Assembly: GCA_044227095.1 (NCBI GenBank)
Contig: JBGAFV010000001.1
Location: 1,054,001-1,118,000, forward strand
Direction: 5' to 3'
DNA length: 64,000 nt
DNA from: JACMLD01 sp044227095
GTDB lineage: Bacteria; Bacteroidota; Bacteroidia; Chitinophagales; Chitinophagaceae
Made by a program: the position numbers and the translations under genes. The notes below the pieces were generated by a model. That model was given only the letters and a program-made list of their open reading frames with translations. It had not been told where the DNA came from and ran no database searches. Positions 53,199 through 62,300 of the stretch are shown one piece after another (position 1 is the first letter of the stretch; every line of letters begins with the position of its first letter).

Positions 53199-54200
53199 AT
53201 GTCAAATACTGAAAAATTAAAAGCGCTAAAACTTACCATAGATAAAATCGATAAGGATTTTGGTAAAGGCAGTGTAATGATGATGAACGAACGCAGCCAG
53301 GATCCTATTGAAGTAGTATCTACCGGTTCTATTGGCCTTGATACTGCTCTTGGTATTGGCGGTTTGCCAAAAGGCCGTATCATAGAAATATACGGACCAG
53401 AATCTACCGGTAAAACAACCATTGCTATACATGTTATTGCTGAAGCACAGAAAAAAGGCGGCATGTGTGCTATAATAGATGCCGAACATGCTTTTGATAG
53501 TGCTTATGCAAGAAAGCTGGGTGTAGATGTAGACAATCTTTTAATTTCTCAGCCAGATTATGGTGAGCAGGGCCTTGAAATTGCAGATCGTCTTATTCTG
53601 TCTGGCGCATTGGATGTAGTAGTAATTGACTCTGTGGCTGCGTTGGTACCAAAAGGTGAACTTGAAGGAGAAATGGGCGATAGCAAAATGGGGTTACAAG
53701 CCCGTTTAATGAGCCAGGCACTCCGTAAGCTTACAGCTACAATCAGTAAAACAAATACCATTTGTATTTTCATCAACCAGTTGCGTGAAAAAATAGGCGT
53801 AATGTTTGGAAACCCGGAAACTACAACTGGTGGTAATGCACTTAAGTTCTATGCGTCTGTTCGTTTAGATATACGCCGTGTAAGCCAGATAAAAGATGGA
53901 GATGCAGCAGTTGGTAACCGTGTAAAAGTAAAAGTGGTAAAAAATAAAGTAGCGCCGCCTTTCCGTGCTGCAGAGTTTGATCTTGTGTTTGGAGAAGGTA
54001 TTTCTAAAGCTGGTGAAATTGTAGATATGGGTGTTGAGCTGAATGTAGTTCAAAAAAGCGGTAGTTGGTTTAGCTACAATGGAGATAAGTTAGGCCAGGG
54101 ACGTGAAACAGTTAAACAATTAATGCTTGATAATCCTCAACTGGCAGATGAGATAGAAGGAAAAATCCGCGAAAAAATAAAAGAGATGGATGCGGCATAA
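53199..54200 (+). CDS. recA: Recombinase RecA
   Basis: 333 residues. Walker A G-P-E-S-T-G-K-T-T at 66-74, Walker B V-V-V-I-D-S-V-A-A-L, the L1 region E-G-E-M-G-D-S-K-M-G and L2 with F-I-N-Q-L-R-E-K-I-G-V-M-F-G-N-P-E-T-T-T-G. It forms filaments on single-stranded DNA for recombination and SOS signalling. The C-terminal acidic tail is short (K-E-M-D-A-A). Monocistronic, with a hairpin and an intrinsic terminator downstream. Confidence 0.98.
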   Translation: MSNTEKLKALKLTIDKIDKDFGKGSVMMMNERSQDPIEVVSTGSIGLDTALGIGGLPKGRIIEIYGPESTGKTTIAIHVIAEAQKKGGMCAIIDAEHAFDSAYARKLGVDVDNLLISQPDYGEQGLEIADRLILSGALDVVVIDSVAALVPKGELEGEMGDSKMGLQARLMSQALRKLTATISKTNTICIFINQLREKIGVMFGNPETTTGGNALKFYASVRLDIRRVSQIKDGDAAVGNRVKVKVVKNKVAPPFRAAEFDLVFGEGISKAGEIVDMGVELNVVQKSGSWFSYNGDKLGQGRETVKQLMLDNPQLADEIEGKIREKIKEMDAA

Positions 54201-54215
54201 CATAGTTTTTTTTGG

Positions 54216-54241
54216 CCGCCCGAACGACTTCAGTCGGGCGG
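54216..54241. repeat. GC-rich hairpin after recA
   Basis: CCGCCCGA / TCGGGCGG with CGACT-TC-AGTCG inside the loop region. It lacks a T-tract and precedes the real terminator; hairpins of this GACTTCAGTC type are frequent intergenic elements. Confidence 0.7.
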
Positions 54242-54274
54242 GGATCTTGTAAACATAAATGGTTAGTAAGTAAG

Positions 54275-54300
54275 CAGCCCTCTTTACGAGGGCTGTTTTT
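54275..54300 (+). terminator. Intrinsic terminator of recA
   Basis: CAGCCCTC-TTTAC-GAGGGCTG followed by TTTTT. Confidence 0.9.
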
Positions 54301-54379
54301 ATATATGCGCTAGCTCTAGTGATAATAACTTATATAAATCTTCTAATTTGCTGTTTGCATTTAATAAATAATTTAGTGT

Positions 54380-54901
54380 ATGAATTTCAGCATAGAAAAA
54401 TCAATTGAAATACTTGAACGCACCCCGGATGTGTTGTACACATTACTCCAAAATATTTCTACAGACTGGACAACAAGTAACGAAGGGCCGGATACATGGA
54501 ATGCCTATGATGTAATGGGGCATCTTGTGCACGGAGAAAAAACAGACTGGATGCCAAGGGCAGAAATTATATTGTCAGATAAAACAGATAAATCATTTGA
54601 AGTATTTGATCGTTTTGCTCAATTCAGGGAAAGCAAAGGAAAAACTTTGCAGCAGCTATTGGAAGAATTTAAGATGCTGCGACAAAAAAGTATTGAACTG
54701 TTGCGTTCAAAAAACATCACCATAAAAAACCTGGATCAAAAAGGAATACATCCTGCTTTTGGAGAAGTAAAATTATCGCAACTCCTTGCTACATGGGTTG
54801 TGCACGATTTGGATCATATTTCACAAATAGCCCGTGTAATGGCCAAACATTATAAAGATGATACTGGTCCGTGGATAGCTTATTTAAAAATCCTGAGATG
54901 A
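54380..54901 (+). CDS. DinB family protein
   Basis: 173 residues forming a four-helix bundle of DinB/YfiT type. The three metal-binding histidine positions fit H-L-V-H-G-E (near 48-51) and V-V-H-D-L-D-H-I-S (near 142-148). Proteins of this fold are thiol- or metal-dependent transferases, often linked to bacillithiol or stress, but most are unassigned. It does not resemble DNA polymerase IV, which shares the name. Converges with the OmpA-like gene, whose stop is 37 nt away. Confidence 0.88.
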   Translation: MNFSIEKSIEILERTPDVLYTLLQNISTDWTTSNEGPDTWNAYDVMGHLVHGEKTDWMPRAEIILSDKTDKSFEVFDRFAQFRESKGKTLQQLLEEFKMLRQKSIELLRSKNITIKNLDQKGIHPAFGEVKLSQLLATWVVHDLDHISQIARVMAKHYKDDTGPWIAYLKILR

Positions 54902-54937
54902 TATTGGTTGTAAATATTGTTGTACCCTGGAGTGATC

Positions 54938-55810
54938 TTAATTTAAGTCGGGCAAAATACTCCAGTATAATAATACAATCCTGCGCCTTTCATCAATCGG
55001 CTGGTAGTTTTTAATTTTTCCTTGTGGTAACTCTTCACCTTTACCTGTTGCAATAAAAGATGTAGAAAACGTTTTATTTTTGTTGTCAGCAAAACCAATG
55101 CGGTACTGCTCACGCAATATATTTTTAATGCTGGCCGCCCGCCTGTTAGAAAGTTCTGTATTAAGCCTTTTCCTATCGGGCATATGGGTTCCGGTAGAAG
55201 ACACCAGCTCATTATATAAATCAGACCCTTTTCCTATTTCCTGTTCATCAGCATAGCCAAGAACAATAAACATCGCCTTCATTTTTCTGTCTGCATGCCG
55301 GATAGAAAAATCGTGGGCTTTTTTAATTATCTCCTGTATTATAACCTTTGCTGTAGAAGTATCTGATATTCTGTATTCGCCCGGAGCAAAAAAGGCTGTT
55401 GTATTAAGCCTGTTAAAAGTTGAAGCTTTAAAAAGATCATCAAGAAAAACGATGTTTTTCAATTCCCAATCGTATTGCTTTTGTATTGATTTAAGATATT
55501 TCCGGGTTGCTTTTTGGTTTCCCAATTTGCTTTTATCATTCAATATTGCATTATAATGATTAAGTGCAGCATTAACTGTGTCTTTAAGTTTTTTTATATA
55601 AACCCTGGTCACAGAATCGATCATTGGATCAAGTTGACCTGAAGCAATTTTATCAACCCTTTCACTATCAAGTGTATTAATTCTCTTGTTAAGCTCACGT
55701 ATGTTTGAGCCTGCAATTAAAACTTTGTCATTAATGTTGCCAGCTTTGTTGCTTGAAGCACAAGCCTGAATGAACAACATAATAATAATGACATACGGCG
55801 CGGTTTTCAT
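54938..55810 (-). CDS. OmpA-like domain lipoprotein
   Basis: 290 residues with lipoprotein signal F-I-Q-A-C (Cys17). Residues about 30-130 are helical and Lys/Asp-rich. The C-terminal half has an OmpA-type pattern: M-F-I-V-L-G-Y-A-D-E-Q-E-I-G, L-S-N-R-R-A-A-S-I-K-N-I-L and a final D-E-R-R-R-I-V-L-L. Such domains bind peptidoglycan from the outer membrane. A long insertion (H-M-P-D-R-K-R-L) separates the motifs, so it is a divergent member. Single gene. Confidence 0.72.
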   Translation of the reverse strand: MKTAPYVIIIMLFIQACASSNKAGNINDKVLIAGSNIRELNKRINTLDSERVDKIASGQLDPMIDSVTRVYIKKLKDTVNAALNHYNAILNDKSKLGNQKATRKYLKSIQKQYDWELKNIVFLDDLFKASTFNRLNTTAFFAPGEYRISDTSTAKVIIQEIIKKAHDFSIRHADRKMKAMFIVLGYADEQEIGKGSDLYNELVSSTGTHMPDRKRLNTELSNRRAASIKNILREQYRIGFADNKNKTFSTSFIATGKGEELPQGKIKNYQPIDERRRIVLLYWSILPDLN

Positions 55811-56038
55811 CTGGTCTATAATTTTGTATGAACTGTTTACAGAAACGGGAGTCTTTATGCCTTATTGCAATATTGTTTTTGTGTATAGATCTAATTGATT
55901 AATTTAAGTATGCTAAAAGAAAAATCATTGCTAGAAGTACTTAATTAATAAAAGTGCTTTTGATGATTTGTTTTAAACTTGCAGGAATAAAATACGTTGC
56001 TACTACTATAAATTGATACAGGTTTTATAAAATAATTT

Positions 56039-56605
56039 ATGGAAAAATTACAAACCTTCTTTTTACAATCAGGATTCAGTGAAGCAGAAGCTACTGTAAT
56101 TGCAAGTAGTTTTATTTTCAAAAAAATACCAAAGGGAGAATATTTTGTACAGGAAGGAAAAACGAGCAAATACCTTGGCTTTGTTGAAAAAGGTTTTATG
56201 CAATATTTTATTATAGTTGATGGCGAAGAGAAAACAACTTACTCATCTGGCGAAAATAGTTTTGTGGCCTCACTTACCAGTTTTTTAAAACAAGTGCCCG
56301 CCAAAGAAAATATACGTGCAGTAATTAATACCGAAATGTGGATGATTGAAAGAAGCCAGCTTAAAAAATTACAAAACGATCTTCCATCATTCAAAACGTT
56401 TTATGTAGAGTTGCTGGAATGGCAGATATGCTGTATTGATGAAAGCCGGCTTGATGCCATAATGCTGAATGCAGAACAGCGCTACGGAAAAATGATGCAA
56501 AAAGAGCCGGAACTAATTCAGCAGATTCCCTTGCAATATCTTGCTTCCATCCTTGGTATTACGCCCCGGCACTTAAGCCGTATCAGGAATAATCTTCGTT
56601 CTTAG
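56039..56605 (+). CDS. Crp/Fnr family transcriptional regulator
   Basis: 188 residues. An N-terminal cyclic-nucleotide-binding-like beta-roll (about 25-115: I-P-K-G-E-Y-F-V-Q-E-G and the E-K-G-F-M-Q-Y-F turn) is followed by a dimerisation helix and a short winged-helix domain whose recognition part is L-Q-Y-L-A-S-I-L-G-I-T-P-R-H-L-S-R-I-R. The binding pocket lacks the canonical R-x-S for cAMP, so the effector is open. It stands first in a three-gene cluster with a barrel protein and a DUF4386 protein, and an inverted repeat lies directly after it. Confidence 0.9.
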   Translation: MEKLQTFFLQSGFSEAEATVIASSFIFKKIPKGEYFVQEGKTSKYLGFVEKGFMQYFIIVDGEEKTTYSSGENSFVASLTSFLKQVPAKENIRAVINTEMWMIERSQLKKLQNDLPSFKTFYVELLEWQICCIDESRLDAIMLNAEQRYGKMMQKEPELIQQIPLQYLASILGITPRHLSRIRNNLRS

Positions 56606-56613
56606 CCATTAAT

Positions 56614-56625
56614 GGACATTTGTCC
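56614..56625. promoter_or_regulatory. Inverted repeat GGACA-TT-TGTCC, candidate Crp-type operator
   Basis: Five-base arms around a 2-nt spacer, 9 nt after the regulator stop codon and 59 nt before the next start codon. The position fits the adjacent regulator acting on the downstream pair. Confidence 0.5.
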
Positions 56626-56683
56626 TGTGCCGGCGGATGCAGGTGTTTCATCTTTGTGTTGTTAAAATAAACAATCAACAAAA

Positions 56684-57139
56684 ATGAAACAATTACTACT
56701 CGCTTCACTGTTTTTAACTACAGTAACTACAGCTTTTTCTCAAAACAGGTTTTCAAAAAACGAATTAAGCATCAATGGTTTCCGCAACCCTTCTATAGGA
56801 CTAGAATACCGTTACCAGCATGTTTCAGTTCATGCCGGCTATTACACCACCGCATTTAAATCTGGTGAGTATACCAACTTCGTAAAAACCGGTCTTACTT
56901 ATTGGTTTTTACCGGTTGGTAAAAAAGACATCCCTTCTTCTTTTTATGCTGGTGCTTCTTACCTCCGCGGATTAACCAGGGATTATAAAGACCAAAATGC
57001 AGTTGGGCTTGAAGCCGGCTTTCGCTGGATGATCTGGAAAGGCCTCAATGTACGCATCGGTGTTATTGGTCTTGCAGCAAAAGATCAGAGTTTTAAAGTT
57101 AACCCCACTCCCGGTATAAGTTATTCATTCAAATTATAA
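56684..57139 (+). CDS. Small outer-membrane barrel protein, unknown function
   Basis: 151 residues, signal peptide to about residue 19 (T-A-F-S-Q). The mature part is a run of short amphipathic strands with aromatic ends (G-L-E-Y-R-Y-Q-H-V-S-V-H-A-G-Y-Y, T-G-L-T-Y-W-F, G-I-S-Y-S-F-K-L at the very C-terminus), consistent with an 8-stranded barrel. No known family is recognised. It is followed after 10 nt by the DUF4386 gene and so forms an operon with it. Confidence 0.65.
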   Translation: MKQLLLASLFLTTVTTAFSQNRFSKNELSINGFRNPSIGLEYRYQHVSVHAGYYTTAFKSGEYTNFVKTGLTYWFLPVGKKDIPSSFYAGASYLRGLTRDYKDQNAVGLEAGFRWMIWKGLNVRIGVIGLAAKDQSFKVNPTPGISYSFKL

Positions 57140-57149
57140 AATCCGTTTT

Positions 57150-57842
57150 ATGAAAATTGAAAAAACAATTGGCAGTTTATTAATAGCAGGCGCCATCGGC
57201 GTACTAATTCCCTATACTATTCTTACTATTCTTTTTGAATACCCTGTAATACTTCGCCAGGACCCTGGCGTTATTCTAACAAAATTTCATGCAGGTGGCA
57301 GTTCTTTAATATTTACCTGGTGGGCCTTTGCAATACTATGTTTACCACTGTTGATAGCGTACATAAAAATTGGTCAACTACTGCAAAACAAAGTTTCATT
57401 TATTAAATGGGTTACTACTATTGGTATAGTCTCTGGTATTGTTCAAATTATAGGATTGCTAAGATGGGTATTTGTGGTTCCTGTAATTGCCAATAACTAT
57501 GTAGCAGCAACAGATCCTGTTGTAAAACAAATTGCCTTTGGCTCATTTCAGCTCATTCACCAGTTTGGTGGTGTTCTTTTAGGAGAACATATTGGCCAGT
57601 TGTTTACCATTATTTATACAATAGCAATATGCATGGCTTTTATAAAATTGAAATTGTTTCCATCCTGGATAAACTGGTTTGGCATCATTGCTTCTTTAAT
57701 TTATTTAATGGCGCAGGCTGATTTGTTTGCCACTGTTATTCCGGGTTTTCCAGTATGGGCTATGGCTGGTTTTATAGGAAGTACATTGTGGCTGGTATGG
57801 TTAATAATAGTTGGGGTAATGTTTTTGAGGAAGAAAATCTGA
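57150..57842 (+). CDS. DUF4386 family integral membrane protein
   Basis: 230 residues with about six transmembrane helices (I-G-S-L-L-I-A-G-A-I-G-V at the start through W-L-V-W-L-I-I-V-G-V-M-F-L at the end). The topology and the W-I-N-W-F-G-I-I-A-S-L-I-Y segment resemble DUF4386 proteins. No catalytic residues are evident. Located 10 nt after the small barrel gene and probably controlled by the Crp-type regulator upstream. Confidence 0.8.
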   Translation: MKIEKTIGSLLIAGAIGVLIPYTILTILFEYPVILRQDPGVILTKFHAGGSSLIFTWWAFAILCLPLLIAYIKIGQLLQNKVSFIKWVTTIGIVSGIVQIIGLLRWVFVVPVIANNYVAATDPVVKQIAFGSFQLIHQFGGVLLGEHIGQLFTIIYTIAICMAFIKLKLFPSWINWFGIIASLIYLMAQADLFATVIPGFPVWAMAGFIGSTLWLVWLIIVGVMFLRKKI

Positions 57843-57890
57843 ACTGGATTTCTTTGTCATCCGACGCTGGAGGAATCTCGGTTATCGAAG

Positions 57891-58228
57891 GTTTCACGCA
57901 ATGAAAAGCTACAAGCTGTTAGCTATTAGCTGTAAGTTTCGAAGTTTCGAAAAAAAAAGTCCTGTTTATCGCTCAAAAGAAATTCGGCATGAAGCGCATT
58001 GAATAAAATTTCAGCATCTCCGTAATTGATCTTTAAATTTCTTTTGTGCTTCTCTGTGGTTAAGAAAAGCTACAAGCTATTAGCTGCAAGCTTAGCAGTT
58101 TCAAAGAAACACTCCGTGTATCGCCTCAAAAGAAATTCATCATTACGCACATTCGCTAAGGGCATCGCCTTTGTCATTAATCCTTAACGCCTCTTGTGCT
58201 TCTCTGTATCCTTGCGCCTCCGTGGTTA
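57891..58228 (-). repeat. Modular dispersed repeat, two tandem units (copy 5, reverse orientation)
   Basis: Read on the reverse strand: cap AACCACGGAGGCGCAAGG ... CAGAGAAGCACAAGAGG, core and tail (58138-58064: TTTTGAGGCGATACACGGAG, TGTTTCTTTGAAACTGC, AAGCTTGCAGCTAATAGC), then a second cap (TTAACCACAGAGAAGCACAA), middle (ATTACGGAGATGCTGAAATT and CAATGCGCTTCATG) and second core (57985-57903), closing with GCGTGAAAC. The middle matches copy 1 almost base for base. Its first base forms part of the adaptor stop codon. Confidence 0.85.
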
Positions 58229-59371
58229 TCTCGTCTCAAAACTAATATGCTGAACAGCACTACCATTTCTTCTTTCTTCACTCGCTACTGTAACCAATGT
58301 ATCGCCTATAGCAACAGGGCCATATATTTCTGTTTTACCAGCGGCTTCCCTGCCAGTTGTTATATCTACCCATTGTGCAATTCCATTGCTAACCTTAATA
58401 ACAAATATTCTTTCCGTAGAGTTAATAATGGCTGTTTTAGGAACAACAAACCCACTGTCTTTTGCAGATACAGGTACACTCACTTCAGCAATCATACCGG
58501 GTAATAATTTTTTATCGTTGTTAATGATGTCCATTTCAATTCTCTCTGCACGCAATCTTGTATCAAGCGATCCTGCAGAACGTTTTACAGTTGCCGTAAA
58601 CTTTTCGTTAGGCAATCCTTTTACACTAAAGCTGACAACTGTTTTGCTGGTTATATAACTGGTAGCATTTTCTGGTATTAATACTGCAAGCCTTAATTTT
58701 TTTTGATCCTGTAAAACAAACATGGGCAAATCAGAACCTTTACCCGCAGGACCAGCAATTGCACCGGTATTTACGTTTCTTGTACTGATAACACCATTGA
58801 AGGGTGCACGTATTTCAAGATAGTTTTGTGTTTGAGAAATTTCTTTGTAAGATGACTTTGCAGCTTCCCATTGTGCATAGTCTGCATTTTTTCTTGCATT
58901 AGCCTGGTCAAGATCATTGGGAGAAATTGTTCCGGGCGTTTTGCTGGTTTCATACAACCGATCATAATTTGCTTTACTTGCTGTATAAATAGCTTCCTGT
59001 GTTTTTACCCTTGATTCTGCTGCTGCAAGTTGTGAACCCATTTCGGGTGCTTCCATTACTGCAAGTAACTGGCCTGCTTTTACTTCTGTTCCAACATCAG
59101 CATACAACTTCTTTACAAACCCATTTACCCTTGCGTACAAATCTACCTGCTGAAAAGGAATCAGTTCACCCGGCATCTGTATAGATGAGGACAGCTTTCC
59201 TTTTTCCAAAAGAAAAACATTGGTAGCCGCAGGCGCTTCATTCTTTACCGCATCTTCTTTCTTTTCTTCTTTTTTTTCTGCTACACCGCAACCAGTTGCT
59301 ATAGCCGCTATATATGCTACAGAAAATGCAGTTAGCAAAATCCTGCTGTATTTATTTATGATGTGCTTCAT
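58226..59371 (-). CDS. RND efflux periplasmic adaptor subunit, lipoprotein
   Basis: 381 residues from the ATG at 59371. Lipoprotein signal A-I-A-T-G-C (Cys28), then a charged Lys/Glu linker, the biotinyl-lipoyl half-motif G-F-V-K-K-L-Y-A-D-V-G-T-E-V-K-A-G-Q-L, an alpha-hairpin (about 105-155) and the second lipoyl half with I-R-A-P-F-N-G-V-I. It bridges the RND permease and the TolC channel. The coding region overlaps the permease gene by 20 nt. The stop TAA is the first part of the dispersed-repeat cap. Confidence 0.92.
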   Translation of the reverse strand: MKHIINKYSRILLTAFSVAYIAAIATGCGVAEKKEEKKEDAVKNEAPAATNVFLLEKGKLSSSIQMPGELIPFQQVDLYARVNGFVKKLYADVGTEVKAGQLLAVMEAPEMGSQLAAAESRVKTQEAIYTASKANYDRLYETSKTPGTISPNDLDQANARKNADYAQWEAAKSSYKEISQTQNYLEIRAPFNGVISTRNVNTGAIAGPAGKGSDLPMFVLQDQKKLRLAVLIPENATSYITSKTVVSFSVKGLPNEKFTATVKRSAGSLDTRLRAERIEMDIINNDKKLLPGMIAEVSVPVSAKDSGFVVPKTAIINSTERIFVIKVSNGIAQWVDITTGREAAGKTEIYGPVAIGDTLVTVASEERRNGSAVQHISFETR

Positions 59372-62300
59372 ACAATGATGGTATATAAAATTTACTTTCT
59401 TTATCCTCTGGATCCAGTGAAACAGAATCTGTAGTTGTTTTATCCTGCACCCATGCAAAAACCAATGGCAATATTAATAGCGCTGCAAAAGTGGATGCTA
59501 TTAATCCGCCGATAACTGCTCTGCCCAATGGTGAAGCCTGGTCACCACCTTCGCCAATACCTAATGCCATTGGTATCATACCAACCACCATAGCCACGCT
59601 TGTCATTAAAATTGGTCTTATACGCAAAGCCGCAGATTCTTTTGCCGATTCCAAAGCACTGCCATTATGCAGGCGAAGATGTTCTGCATTAGTGATTAAC
59701 AATACCGAGTTGGCAATAGATACGCCTACAGACATAATCATGCCCATATAAGATTGCAGGTTAAGCGTAGAACCGGTGAGCATTAGCAACACTAAAGATC
59801 CCAATAACACGGCTGGCACTGTAGACAACACTACCAGCGATACTTTGAACGATTGAAAGTTTGCAGCCAACATCAGGAATATAACAATGATAGCTACCAG
59901 CAAACCACTTTGCAAACTATCTAGTGTATCTGTAAGCACGTTGCTCAATCCTTTTAATTCTACCGTTACACCACGGGGCAGTTCTCCCAGCGACTTAATA
60001 GCTTTCTGAACATCTGCGGCAGCAGTGCCCAAATCTTTTTTGTACATATTTGCGGTTACAGATAACTGTGGCAATGAACCTAAGTTGTCGTTTTCGCCAA
60101 AAGTTGTATCCAGCTGAAAAGTAGCAACATCACTCAACACCGGCCTTGCAGAGTTTTTGAGAACAGGTATTTCGCCCATTGCATCTATACTTTTCATTTG
60201 GTTTTCCGGAACTTGTACCTGTACATTATAACCCAGGTTTGCCTTTTCATCAATCCATACATTTTTTTCTGTAAAACGTGAAGAAGAAGTTGATGCCGTT
60301 AATGATCTCGAAATATCGCCTACATCAACACCAAGCTGCGCAGCCCTTACCCTGTCTATATTAATATCAATAGCAGGATACTTTATAGACTGTCCTATCT
60401 GAACATCCCGCAGGTATTCTATCTGCTTCAGCTTGGCTACCATTTTTTCTGCATACTCAACATTCAGTTTTTTATTCTTACCGCTTACTTTTACTTCAAT
60501 AGGTGTTGGCGATCCCTGGCTCAGGATTTTATCTGTAAGTTCTATTGGTTCAAATGAAAGTTTGAAATCGGGCATTTCTTCTTTCATTTTTTTACGATAG
60601 TTTTCTTTCAGCTCATCCAAGTTAACTTTATAATCTTCTTTCAATGCTACCTGTAATACTGCTTCATGAGGGCCGCTCATAAAAAGATAAATAGGGCTGC
60701 TTGAAAATTGCCCAGGGTGCTGGCCTACAAATGCAGAGGTAATAGAAATGTTTTCTTTGCCAACCATCTTTTTCAACACATCAACTGCTGCTATTAATTT
60801 TCCTTCTGTTCTTTCAAGTCTTGTACCATCAGGCGCACGAAACCTTACCTGGAACTGGCCTGAGTTTACTTTCGGTAATACATCTCTGCCTATGCGTGTA
60901 AATAAAAGAAAAGCTATACCGCTAATAACAACCACATAAACTACTGTCACAATTTTTTTGTACGGCAATAACCGGTTTAAAAAACGCATGTACCGGTTCC
61001 TGAATTTTTCAAACCGTGTAAGTTTGCCGCCTTGCCCATGGCCACCTTCAAGCAAATGTTTTTTCTGATCCCATGTATCACCTTCTTCTTCTGCCGTAAC
61101 TTTATAATTTTTATAATCATCAACAGTTTCTTTTTTTGTTTTATCATGCCCTTTCATAATCCAGTTAGCAAGTACTGGAACAAAAGTTTGTGCAAGCAAA
61201 TAAGAAACGACCATTGAAAAACCAATGGCAAGTGCCAATGGCAAAAACAACGAACCCGTAATGCCCGTCATGGTTAAGGCCGGGGCAAATACTGCAAGAA
61301 TACAAAACAGGATTAGCAATTTTGGAAATGCAATTTCTTTACAGGCATCCCATATAGCAAGGGCCTTGGGTTTACCCATGTCTAAATGCTGGTGAATATT
61401 TTCAATTGTAACAGTTGATTCATCTACCAATATACCAATGGCCAGCGAAAGGCCACTTAGCGTCATAATATTAATTGTCTGATGAAACATCGATAAAAAC
61501 AAAACCCCCGCAATAATAGAAGTGGGTATGGTTAATATAACAATGAGGGCACCACGCGGATCTCCAAGAAACAATAATACCATAAGGCCGGTAAGGATTG
61601 CGCCAATAGCACCTTCGCTCAATAAACTTTTTACTGCGTTGATTACATATACCGACTGATCAAACTCATAAGATAATTTTACATCTTCTGGCAACAAACC
61701 CTGGAACCTTGGCAATGCTTTCTTCAGGTTTTGTACTACTTCCCATGTTGATGCATCAGCAGATTTGGTAATAGGCATATACACAGATCTTTTTCCATTA
61801 ACCAATGCATAGCTTACCGTAATATCTGCAGCATCTTCTACTGTTGCCACATCTCTTATAAAAACATTCGGGACAGTTCCTTTAAATAATGGAATGTTCT
61901 CAAAATCTTTTACACCTTTTATAGTAGTATTTGCCGGCGTTAAATAATTGATATCGCCAATTCTTACATTACCTGCCGGTGAAGTTTGGTTATTAATGCG
62001 CAATGCTTCTACTACCTGGTCTGCAGTAATATTATGCAATCGCAATGCATCAGGATTTACTTTTATTACAATGCTGCGTACATTTCCGCCAAAAGGAGCA
62101 GAAGAAATTAAGCCTGGTATAGAAGTAAATGAAGATCGGATATACACATTCGCCATATCCAGCAATTCATTATTCGATCTTTTTTCGCTGCTTAACACCA
62201 ATTGCCCAACAGGTAATGTAGATGCATCGAAGCGAATAACAAACGGCGGTTGAGAACCCGGTGGAAAGATGGCTTGCGCACGGTTAGCAAAGGCGCTTAC

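Noticed and set aside
54380..54901. DinB gene read as an SOS polymerase next to recA
   Set aside because: The 173-residue protein is a DinB/YfiT four-helix bundle, not Pol IV; the name is shared only historically.
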